DNA of 64,000 bases from assembly GCF_026626305.1 (NCBI RefSeq), contig NZ_JAPNUE010000001.1, positions 682,001 to 746,000 of the forward strand, read 5' to 3'. Below, in pieces: positions 8,726 through 17,481 of this stretch (the first letter of the stretch is position 1; every line of letters begins with the position of its first letter). This stretch comes from Frigidibacter sp. RF13 (GTDB taxonomy: Bacteria; Pseudomonadota; Alphaproteobacteria; Rhodobacterales; Rhodobacteraceae). The translations under genes and the position numbers were made by a program. Below the pieces are notes generated by a model that did no database searches, was not told the DNA's origin, and saw nothing but the letters and a program-made list of their open reading frames with translations.

Positions 8726-8865
8726 CCCCGTGCCATTCCTGGCAAACTGCCTGACCCAACTTTAGCCAAGCAAGGGAAAGAAAACCATTCACGCCTCACC
8801 CGCCCGCCCGCAAGTTTGCGTGAGCAGGATCGCACCTTATCTCACACTCTCTTGCGCCCTACTGC

Positions 8866-8877
8866 ATACATATGTAT
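8866..8877. promoter_or_regulatory. perfect 12-bp palindrome upstream of acnA
   Basis: ATACATATGTAT is a perfect palindrome in the divergent region between the DUF1223 gene and aconitase, 91 bases before the acnA ATG. AT-rich palindromes of this type are common operators of dimeric helix-turn-helix regulators. No cognate regulator is encoded next to it. Confidence 0.35.
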
Positions 8878-8968
8878 ACCGTATCGCGAACCCCTACTTG
8901 AACCACCGGCATTGATCAGGCATTAGCCTTTTGCCGTTATGAGCCTTCGCCCGAGAGGAGCCAGCCAG

Positions 8969-11659
<2,691 letters not shown>

Positions 11660-11680
11660 CGGGCAATCCGACGGCTAAGA

Positions 11681-11711
11681 AAGGGCGCGCCCGCTGACAG
11701 GGCGCGCCCTT
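11681..11711 (+). terminator. terminator of acnA
   Basis: AAGGGCGCGCC (11681-11691) pairs with GGCGCGCCCTT (11701-11711), an 11-bp perfect stem with a 9-base loop, 21 bases after the acnA stop and followed by TCGCATTTG. Typical intrinsic terminator geometry for a GC-rich genome. Confidence 0.8.
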
Positions 11712-12230
11712 CGCATTTGATCCGGACCGTCGACCTCCGGCGTTGGGGTTCATGGATTTGAAGTGCGCGACACTCGGAAAAGATGAGCATTTGCCCGCCG
11801 CCCAAACAATCTTTGGGAGAATTCAACGGCAAGCGCTCCGCCATACGACGACAATCCGCAACAGTGATCGGTTCCTGAAGAGTGACAATAGCGTGACGGA
11901 AATCCGCGCAGTCCTATGGTCGAGAAGTCGAATTGTCGCCCAATCGTCGCTGCTTTTCCTGTGCGTTTGCACGCACGATCTGAGCGGATTGTCACAAGGT
12001 CAGACCTCGGCGTTCCGCCCACCCAAGAAAACAAGGGAATTCCGCCATCGTGACACGAAGCTCATATTGCCTGGCCGCGCGCCTACCGCGTCGCCGCTGA
12101 GCGAACGGGCGGGTCGGCCGGCGCGCGTCGATGGCAGTTCTCCAGCAGAATCGAGGACGGATTGGGCGATTCTGGTTAACGGATGCACACGAACGATATA
12201 GCGTCAGCGCCGTCCGCGATGACGGAAATC
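11712..12230. other. non-coding stretch, nothing recognised
   Basis: About 520 bases between the acnA terminator and the first repeat module. Open frames here have no ribosome-binding site, no family resemblance and odd composition (many Arg, Ser, Pro residues), so none is called. The base composition is less GC-rich than the neighbours. It could hold a small RNA or decayed sequence; no tRNA-like fold was seen. Confidence 0.5.
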
Positions 12231-12238
12231 CGGCCAAA

Positions 12239-12287
12239 ACCTATCTAAAAGTTACTATCCGCTCTGAAGGGTGAAACAATGTATTTC
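12239..12287 (+). repeat. 49-bp upstream element, copy 1 of 3
   Basis: Consists of a 16-bp block ACCTATCTAAAAGTTA (12239-12254), an 18-base variable spacer, and an imperfect dyad GAAACAATGTATTTC (12273-12287). Copies 2 and 3 have the same two blocks with exactly the same 18-base spacer. In every copy a start codon lies exactly 82 bases after the first G of the dyad; here that is GTG at 12355. The constant geometry points to a promoter or operator, or a structured leader, rather than chance repetition. Confidence 0.6.
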
Positions 12288-12354
12288 GACCACCCCCGGA
12301 GTTTGGTCAAACTATCCAGATGCGCAAATGAAGAATTTGAGTTATCTTGTACAT

Positions 12355-12381
12355 GTGAATAAGAAGTGGTTTTCAGAGTAA
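12355..12381 (+). pseudogene. decayed copy of the PWFELAGF small-protein gene
   Basis: At the position where copies 2 and 3 start their peptide, copy 1 reads GTG AAT AAG AAG TGG TTT TCA GAG TAA. This is eight codons resembling the start of the second copy (VSKKFSHH versus VNKKWFSE) before a stop. No PWFELAGF segment follows in any frame, although the shared terminator hairpin is retained further on. It is either a relic or an unrelated leader peptide; the similarity is short and rests on position as much as sequence. A 67-codon GTG frame overlapping it (12366-12569) shows no family resemblance. Confidence 0.35.
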
Positions 12382-12518
12382 AGAGTGACGCCCCACCGAT
12401 CGTAACGTCGGAATTAGCCAGCGGATCAGGGGTAGGTTCTGTAGATTTTGTAAGAGGTTTTGTTCGGTCGTTTTGTAACAGTATCGCGGTCATTCTTGCC
12501 GTAGGACACGCTCCAGAG

Positions 12519-12546
12519 AACGCCCCGCCCCGCCGGACGGGGCGTT
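12519..12546 (+). terminator. hairpin closing module 1
   Basis: AACGCCCCG (12519-12527) pairs with CGGGGCGTT (12538-12546), followed by TTCTG. The hairpin and its loop (CCCCGCCGGA) are repeated almost base for base at 12949-12978, so the terminator is part of the duplicated unit. Confidence 0.65.
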
Positions 12547-12662
12547 TTCTGTTCGGGTGTCCGGGCTGACTGATTTGGTGGCACGGAAAAGGCCGAAGAC
12601 GCGCAGGAACTCCGATCGTCAATTGCGCATGTTAGCGCCACCCCTACCCAAAAACGGCCGAA

Positions 12663-12711
12663 ACCTATCCAAAAGTTAGCAACCCCAAATTGTCACGAAA
12701 CAATGAGTTTC
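12663..12711 (+). repeat. 49-bp upstream element, copy 2 of 3
   Basis: ACCTATCCAAAAGTTA (12663-12678), an 18-base spacer, then the best version of the dyad, GAAACAATGAGTTTC (12697-12711; GAAAC/GTTTC arms). The peptide ATG at 12779 is 82 bases after the dyad start. Just after it, TTAACCCAAGGTAAA (12726-12740) is one mismatch from a TTAA-N7-TTAA CtrA-type site. That is noted only as a possibility. Confidence 0.6.
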
Positions 12712-12778
12712 AGGGCGGGCGGGCCTTAACCCAAGGTAAAAGCTTTCTTTTTTTGATCAGTATCGGTATGTTTGACCC

Positions 12779-12877
12779 ATGGTAAGCAAGAAGTTTTCAC
12801 ATCACCTTTTCCCTAGCGCACCCTGGTTCGAACTGGCGGGGTTTGCCCTGCTGATCCTGATCGCGCAGTTTCTTTAA
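12779..12877 (+). CDS. small membrane-associated peptide with PWFELAGF motif (copy 2 module)
   Basis: A 32-residue ORF: a basic/polar N-terminus (MVSKKFSHHLFPSA) followed by PWFELAGF and a hydrophobic tail ALLILIAQFL, so probably inserted in or on the membrane. A paralogue of 31 residues lies at 13154-13249. Across the shared motif nearly all nucleotide differences fall in third codon positions (CCC/CCA, GAA/GAG, CTG/CTT, GCG/GCA, GGG/GGC, TTT/TTC). That pattern is strong evidence that the peptide is translated and selected. No clear Shine-Dalgarno sequence precedes the ATG. I do not recognise the family; function unknown. Confidence 0.65.
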   Translation: MVSKKFSHHLFPSAPWFELAGFALLILIAQFL

Positions 12878-12948
12878 GGCGTTCCGGGGCTGCTCCGGAT
12901 CATTCTACGAACAGGCGATATTGCTCGCCGCAGACCACTAGCTGCACG

Positions 12949-12978
12949 GAACGCCCCGCCCCGCCGGACGGGGCGTTC
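12949..12978 (+). terminator. hairpin closing module 2
   Basis: GAACGCCCCG (12949-12958) pairs perfectly with CGGGGCGTTC (12969-12978) around CCCCGCCGGA. It lies 71 bases after the TAA of the peptide ORF and is near-identical to the module 1 hairpin; both are followed by a short spacer and TCCGGGCTG. Confidence 0.7.
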
Positions 12979-13037
12979 TCGCTTTCCGGGCTGCTGCTGT
13001 TGCCGCGGAGGCCGGAAGACGCGGCCACCGAAGCCCA

Positions 13038-13086
13038 ACCTGTCTAAAAGTTAGCAACCAATCGACAGGAAGAAACGGTGATTTTC
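13038..13086 (+). repeat. 49-bp upstream element, copy 3 of 3
   Basis: ACCTGTCTAAAAGTTA (13038-13053), an 18-base spacer, then GAAACGGTGATTTTC (13072-13086). The second peptide ATG at 13154 is again exactly 82 bases after the dyad start. GTTAGCAACC following the first block is shared with copy 2. Confidence 0.6.
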
Positions 13087-13153
13087 AGTCGAACCGTTAT
13101 TCTGCGTCAGATTATTCTATGGTGACACCCGAAGCTGGAATAAAAAGGTTGCC

Positions 13154-13249
13154 ATGCAAAGTCCTTTTTATCGCTCTTTTTCTGCACCAAGCATGCCATG
13201 GTTCGAGCTTGCAGGCTTCCTGCTGCTGATCCTGGCCTGCCATTCCTGA
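13154..13249 (+). CDS. small membrane-associated peptide with PWFELAGF motif (copy 3 module)
   Basis: A 31-residue ORF with the same plan as the peptide at 12779: N-terminal MQSPFYRSFSAPSM, then PWFELAGF, then LLLILACHS. AAAAAGG lies 5-6 bases before the ATG, a reasonable ribosome-binding site. An in-frame TAA just upstream fixes the start. The hydrophobic stretch from F17 to A28 is short for a full transmembrane helix and could be an interfacial or tail anchor. It converges on ccmG, and a GC stem separates the two. Function unknown; relation to the other copy is by shared motif, length, spacing and synonymous divergence. Confidence 0.7.
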   Translation: MQSPFYRSFSAPSMPWFELAGFLLLILACHS

Positions 13250-13258
13250 CATCTATCC

Positions 13259-13285
13259 GGGCGCGAGACCCGCTCTCTCGCGCCC
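13259..13285. terminator. bidirectional hairpin between peptide gene and ccmG
   Basis: GGGCGCGAG (13259-13267) pairs with CTCGCGCCC (13277-13285) around a 9-base loop, 9 bases after the peptide stop and 15 bases beyond the convergent ccmG stop. It could end transcription from both sides. Confidence 0.65.
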
Positions 13286-13300
13286 GCCCCTCTTCCGCAA

Positions 13301-13837
13301 TCACGGATTGTGCGCGGCTTCGAGCGCGGGCAGGAACCGCTGCTGATAGTCGCTTCCGACAAGCGGCCCGGTGAACCGATAGGCCACGGTCCCGTCCGCC
13401 CGCAGGATGAATGTCTCCGGCGGCGCGGTGACACCCCAGTCGAGCCGGGTGCGCCCCTTGGGGTCGAATGCAATTGCCCGGAACGGATTGCCGCCCTCGG
13501 CCAGGAAGGCCAGCGCCTGATCCTCGGCATCGAGCATGTTGACGCCGATCACCCGGTAACCTTCAGCCGACAGCGCCATCAGTGTCGGATGTTCCGCCCG
13601 GCAGGGCGGGCACCAGGAGGCCCAGAAGTTAACAATCGTGACCTCACCTTTCAGATCGGCCTCGGTCACGCCGGGATAGCCGGGCAGCGCGTCGCTGCCA
13701 ATGGCGGGCGCCGGGCGGCCGACGAAGACCGAGGGAAGATCGTCGGGATTCTGGCGACCCATGCCCCACCAGGCAAGCCCCATGAAGCTTGCCGCGACGA
13801 CCAGCGGCAGCACCATCAGCGGCGACATTCTAGCCAT
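13301..13837 (-). CDS. ccmG: thiol:disulfide interchange protein CcmG/DsbE
   Basis: A 178-residue membrane-anchored thioredoxin-fold protein of cytochrome c maturation, which reduces the apocytochrome CXXCH cysteines in the periplasm before heme attachment. An N-terminal membrane anchor (about residues 5-24) is followed by a TlpA/DsbE domain with the active site FWASWCPPCRAEHP and the typical VTAPPETFILRADG segment with cis-proline. The start overlaps the end of ccmD by 8 bases. It is the last ccm gene in this run; ccmE, F, H and I are not in the window. Confidence 0.93.
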   Translation of the reverse strand: MARMSPLMVLPLVVAASFMGLAWWGMGRQNPDDLPSVFVGRPAPAIGSDALPGYPGVTEADLKGEVTIVNFWASWCPPCRAEHPTLMALSAEGYRVIGVNMLDAEDQALAFLAEGGNPFRAIAFDPKGRTRLDWGVTAPPETFILRADGTVAYRFTGPLVGSDYQQRFLPALEAAHNP

Positions 13838-13988
13838 GGCGCTGCGACCTTTCCTCGACCTCAGCCAGCGCGCGCTTCACCCGCCCGGCCCGGATCAGTA
13901 CATAGGCGACAAGCGCTAGAACCAGCACGAACGTGACCCCATAGGCCGACAGAACCGTCAGCGCATACTTCCCCAGATCGGGCATCAT
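13830..13988 (-). CDS. ccmD: heme exporter protein CcmD
   Basis: A 52-residue single-span membrane protein (51 if the second of two adjacent ATGs is used). PDLGKYALTVLSAYGV leads into a hydrophobic helix, VTFVLVLALVAYVLI, and a basic cytoplasmic tail RAGRVKRALAEVEER. This is the usual CcmD plan; CcmD holds the CcmABC complex together and helps release holo-CcmE. The first ATG overlaps the ccmC stop in an ATGA arrangement and GGGAGAAG lies upstream. Position between ccmC and ccmG supports the call. Confidence 0.9.
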   Translation of the reverse strand: MMPDLGKYALTVLSAYGVTFVLVLALVAYVLIRAGRVKRALAEVEERSQRHG

Positions 13989-14713
13989 GAAAGCTTCTCC
14001 CGCGCCAAGAGCGCCTGCATGCGGCGCGCGCGGATCTCGGTCCGGGTGCCGATCAGGACGAGCGTCACGAACAGAAGCACGAAACCGGCGATTGAGGTCC
14101 AGAGCGGATAGGCAAAGACATCGGCCACATGCTCCTCGCGGTCCAGAGATAGTGAGGCACCCTGATGCAGCCCCTGGTTCCAGAACAACACCGCATAGCG
14201 ACTGAGGAAGGCAAAGACCGAGCCCACGATGCAAAGGACCGAGGTGAGGTCGGCCGCCGCATCGGGGTTCTCAACCGCCGACCAAAGCGAGAGATAACCG
14301 AGGTAGAAGAGAAAGAGGATCAGGAACGAGGTGAGCCTCGGGTCCCATTCCCACCAGCTGCCCCACATTGGCTGTCCCCAGATCGCCCCGGTGATGAGCG
14401 CGATCAGCGTCATGACCATACCGATCGGCGCCGCGGCCTTGGCCGCCAGCACCGAGACATGATGCCGACGGATCAGCCAGATCAGCGATGTCACCAGCAT
14501 CATGCCCCAGGCATTGATCGCCATCAGGGCAGAGGGCACATGGATATAGATGATCTTGACGGTCGATCCCTGCTTGTAATCGTCCGGCGTGAAGAAGAAG
14601 CCCCAGATCAGCCCGACCGTCAGCGTCACGACAGACAAGCCCACCGCCCAGGGCAGAAGCGCCCCGGAGGTCTGCATGAACTTCTTGGGATTGGCATATT
14701 CCCAGATCGACAT
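13985..14713 (-). CDS. ccmC: heme exporter protein CcmC
   Basis: A 242-residue, six-span membrane protein that presents heme to CcmE in cytochrome c maturation. MSIWEYANPKKFM begins the protein. Visible are periplasmic histidines flanking the WGQPMWGSWWEWDPRLTS tryptophan-rich motif that defines the family. The frame remains open far upstream across ccmB, but the ATG at 14713 gives the size I recall for Rhodobacter HelC/CcmC. An earlier ATG at 14749 is less likely. It lies 44 bases after ccmB. Confidence 0.93.
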   Translation of the reverse strand: MSIWEYANPKKFMQTSGALLPWAVGLSVVTLTVGLIWGFFFTPDDYKQGSTVKIIYIHVPSALMAINAWGMMLVTSLIWLIRRHHVSVLAAKAAAPIGMVMTLIALITGAIWGQPMWGSWWEWDPRLTSFLILFLFYLGYLSLWSAVENPDAAADLTSVLCIVGSVFAFLSRYAVLFWNQGLHQGASLSLDREEHVADVFAYPLWTSIAGFVLLFVTLVLIGTRTEIRARRMQALLAREKLS

Positions 14714-14757
14714 CGTCCCACCCGGCCCGTTCGGGCCTTTCCATAGCATGTACGCGC

Positions 14758-15414
14758 CTAACGCAGATTGACGCGGATTGCCGCAGCCGTGGCGTACGGC
14801 AGAAGCGCCAGCGTGCCAAGCGTAATCGCCCCGAGAAAGGCCATCGGCGTGCCCAAGGCCGCGCCCTCGGCCCCGCGCCGCGCCACTTCGGCCCCGAAGA
14901 TCAGCGTGGGCACGTAGAGCGGCAGGACCAGAAGCGACAGAAGCAAACCGCCGCGCTTCAGACCGACCGTAAGGCCTGCGCCGAAGGCGCCGATCATCGA
15001 AAGCGCAGGCGTGCCCACGGCAAGCGACAGGGCGAGCGCAGGCATGGCCGCGCCCGGCAGATGCAGAAGCACGCCCAAAAGCGGCGCGATCAGCGCCAGC
15101 GGCAAGCCCGTGGTCAGCCAGTGCGCGATGGCTTTCATCGCGACGACCGCCTCCAGCGGCAGGGGCGCGGTCGCGAGCTGTTCCAGCGTGCCGTCCTCGT
15201 GATCGAGCGCGAAGAGCCGGTCGAGCGAAAGAAGCGAGGCAAGAAGCGCGCCGACCCACAATATGCCGGGCGCAATGGTGGCGAGCCGCCCGCTTTCGGG
15301 GCCGACGCCGAAGGGCACCAGCGTGACGAGGATCAGGAAAAAGGTCAGGCTCAGGCCGAAACCGCCGCCTGCCCGCGTCGCGAGCCTGAGGTCGCGAAGA
15401 AGCAGGGCGATCAT
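14758..15414 (-). CDS. ccmB: heme exporter protein CcmB
   Basis: A 218-residue membrane subunit of the CcmAB ABC complex, with about six hydrophobic segments. The family signature LDHEDGTLEQL follows SLDRLFA. The frame begins at 15447, but the ATG at 15414 (MIALLLRDLRLATR) is chosen because it matches the known N-terminus of the family and lies after the ccmA stop. CcmAB uses ATP to release holo-CcmE from CcmCD. Confidence 0.93.
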   Translation of the reverse strand: MIALLLRDLRLATRAGGGFGLSLTFFLILVTLVPFGVGPESGRLATIAPGILWVGALLASLLSLDRLFALDHEDGTLEQLATAPLPLEAVVAMKAIAHWLTTGLPLALIAPLLGVLLHLPGAAMPALALSLAVGTPALSMIGAFGAGLTVGLKRGGLLLSLLVLPLYVPTLIFGAEVARRGAEGAALGTPMAFLGAITLGTLALLPYATAAAIRVNLR

Positions 15415-15430
15415 CTGTGCACACCCCGGA

Positions 15431-16063
15431 TCACAGGAAGGCCTCATCGAACCCGGCGGGCGAGGCCTGCAGGCTCATTGCACCGCGCGCGCGGTAAGGG
15501 CTCAGGTCAAGCTCCGCCGCACCATCGAGACCGAGATCGACATGGCTGGTCAGAAGCGCGGCGCCGCCGTCCCTCAGGTGGCGGGAGAGAAGGGTCGCGA
15601 AATGCGCGACCGTCGCGGCATCAAGCGATACGGTCGGCTCGTCCAGCACCCAGACCGGCCGGTCGGAGAGAAGGAGACGCGCAAGACCCAGACGCCGTTT
15701 CTGCCCTGCTGACAGGGTCTGCGCCGGACGGTCAGCGAGATCGGTCAGCTGCAGGTCGGCAAGTGCCGTATCCACCGCCCATACCCCATAAATCGCGGCC
15801 CAGAAGGCGAGGTTTTCCCGGACCGTCAGCGTTGACTTGACCGCATCGGCATGACCCGCCCAGGCAATCTGCTCCGGCCCCGGCGCGACCCGGCCGGTCA
15901 GCGCCGGCTGAAGGCCCGCGATGGTTCTGAGGACGGTGGTCTTGCCAACGCCATTCGGCCCGCGCAGGACGAGCGCATTCCCCGCCGTCACGGCGAACCC
16001 GAGCCCCGCGAGGATCGCGATGCCGCCACGGGCAACAGACAGCTCTGTGACGATCAGGTCCAT
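15431..16063 (-). CDS. ccmA: heme exporter ATP-binding protein CcmA
   Basis: A 210-residue ABC ATPase. Walker A is RGPNGVGKTT, the ABC signature is LSAGQKRRLGLARLLL, Walker B is PVWVLDEPTVSLD, and the switch histidine lies in LTSHVDLGL. Length is typical. It is the first ccm gene here, 77 bases after the DUF498 gene in the same direction, so it may be read from the secDF transcript. Confidence 0.94.
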   Translation of the reverse strand: MDLIVTELSVARGGIAILAGLGFAVTAGNALVLRGPNGVGKTTVLRTIAGLQPALTGRVAPGPEQIAWAGHADAVKSTLTVRENLAFWAAIYGVWAVDTALADLQLTDLADRPAQTLSAGQKRRLGLARLLLSDRPVWVLDEPTVSLDAATVAHFATLLSRHLRDGGAALLTSHVDLGLDGAAELDLSPYRARGAMSLQASPAGFDEAFL

Positions 16064-16140
16064 GACTTTCGCCTAGCGGATTTCGCCCGGCGCCGGAAGG
16101 CGGAAATCCGACGCAGGGCCGATGAGCGGTCCGCCCGCGG

Positions 16141-16494
16141 TCAGACCGGCAGCAGCGCCGCCGCGACCCGCCGCCCTTCGGCGAGAAGCATGTTGTAGGT
16201 CCGCGCCGCGGCAGGGCTCGTCATTGGCTCGAGCGCAAGGCCCACGCCCTCGACCGCCGCTTGCAGAGCCGGATCGGTATAGGCCATCGCCGCGCCGGTG
16301 CCGTAGAGCAAGACATCAACCTGCCCCGCCAGCGCCACGAGCGCCGCCGCATCGCCTGCCCAGATCGCTGAGCCCTCAGGCGTCAGAAGAACCGGCCCGC
16401 GCATGACCCTGCCCCCTACCCGGAAGAAGCCCGGCCCATAGCCCTCGACCGGCAGGGCCGGGCCGGAAAAACCGATCTCGTCGAGCGCGATCAT
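16141..16494 (-). CDS. Mth938-like (DUF498) domain protein
   Basis: A 117-residue cytosolic protein of the Mth938/NDUFAF3 family. The pattern FRVGGRVMRGPVLLTPEG, DVLLYGTGAAM and the C-terminal AARTYNMLLAEGRRVAAALLP is typical. The eukaryotic homologue assists complex I assembly; the bacterial role is unproven. Its ATG overlaps the secF TGA (ATGA at 16491-16494), so the two are co-translated. From memory the family is often found next to secF in alphaproteobacteria. Confidence 0.85.
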   Translation of the reverse strand: MIALDEIGFSGPALPVEGYGPGFFRVGGRVMRGPVLLTPEGSAIWAGDAAALVALAGQVDVLLYGTGAAMAYTDPALQAAVEGVGLALEPMTSPAAARTYNMLLAEGRRVAAALLPV

Positions 16495-17471
16495 TTCGCC
16501 GTGTAAAGCTGTTCGCCCTTCGGCCCGCCTTCATCGGTGGGCTTCGACCAATCGCGCTTCACGCCCAGCATCAGGACGATGTTCTTCGCGACATAGATCG
16601 AGGAATAGGTGCCGATCAGCACGCCGAAAGTGATGGCAAAGACAAAGCCGCGGATCACGTCGCCACCGAAAATCAGAAGCGAGATCAGCGCCAGAAGCGT
16701 GGTGCCAGAGGTCATGAGGGTCCGCGAGAGCGTCTCGTTGACCGTCAGGTTCATCACGTCCCGCAAGGGCATCGTCTTGTATTTCATCAGGTTTTCGCGC
16801 AGCCGGTCGAAGACCACGACCGTATCGTTGATCGAATAGCCAAGGATCGTCAGCAGTGCGGCGATGATCGTTAGGTCGAACTTGATCTGGAACAGCGCGA
16901 AGATACCCACTGTGATCATCACGTCATGGATGAGCGCCACCAGCGCGCCGACCGCGAACTGCCATTCGAACCTGAGCCAGACATAAACACAGATCGCCGC
17001 CGTCGCTGCCAGAACCGCGATGACCGCTGACTTGATCAGCTCTCCCGACACTTTCGGCCCGACCGATTCCACGCTCGGGAAGGTCATTTCCGGGTCGATC
17101 GCGGTCAGCGCACCCTCGATCTTCTCGATCACCTCGGGCGTGATCGCCTCTTCGTCGCCCTGCGCCTGGATGCGGATCTGCGCCACATGCTGGTTCTCGT
17201 CGAACGTCGGATCGAAGACCTGGGCGATTGAGACATCGCCCAGGTTCAGGGGCGCGAGCGCCTGCCGGTAGGCGCCTACATCGACCGGTGCAGTCGATTC
17301 GGTGCGGATCGTAGTACCGCCCCGGAAATCGATGCCGAAGTTGAGCCCGGTGAAGAAGGGCAGAAGGATCGAGATCGTCAGGACCAGCAGAGACCCGCCA
17401 AAGGTCAAGCGCGCGGCCTTGAAGAAGTCGATCTTCGTATTGTCGGGGACGAGTTTCAGACGGAATGCCAT
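16491..17471 (-). CDS. secF: protein translocase subunit SecF
   Basis: A 326-residue six-span RND-family subunit which, with SecD, uses the proton motive force to aid late stages of Sec export. MAFRLKLVPDNTKIDF starts the protein. The signature NFGIDFRGGTT follows the first span, and TILGYSINDTVVVFDRLREN marks the conserved fourth/fifth span region with the proton-path aspartates. The ATG at 17471 is chosen over an upstream frame start because it lies just after secD and gives the usual N-terminus. Confidence 0.95.
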   Translation of the reverse strand: MAFRLKLVPDNTKIDFFKAARLTFGGSLLVLTISILLPFFTGLNFGIDFRGGTTIRTESTAPVDVGAYRQALAPLNLGDVSIAQVFDPTFDENQHVAQIRIQAQGDEEAITPEVIEKIEGALTAIDPEMTFPSVESVGPKVSGELIKSAVIAVLAATAAICVYVWLRFEWQFAVGALVALIHDVMITVGIFALFQIKFDLTIIAALLTILGYSINDTVVVFDRLRENLMKYKTMPLRDVMNLTVNETLSRTLMTSGTTLLALISLLIFGGDVIRGFVFAITFGVLIGTYSSIYVAKNIVLMLGVKRDWSKPTDEGGPKGEQLYTAK

Positions 17472-17481
17472 GACAGGCCCC

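Noticed and set aside
12366..12569. 67-codon frame starting at GTG in the repeat region
   Set aside because: It has no clear ribosome-binding site, runs through the terminator hairpin and is not related to the PWFELAGF peptides; the module geometry points to a different start.
12726..12740. TTAACCCAAGGTAAA as a CtrA binding site
   Set aside because: It has one mismatch to the gapped motif, is present in only one of the three modules, and the motif is short; not strong enough to call.
13985..15424. 479-codon frame ending in ccmC taken as one large protein
   Set aside because: The N-terminal half is the out-of-frame shadow of ccmB; the normal CcmC start is at 14713 and gives the family length.
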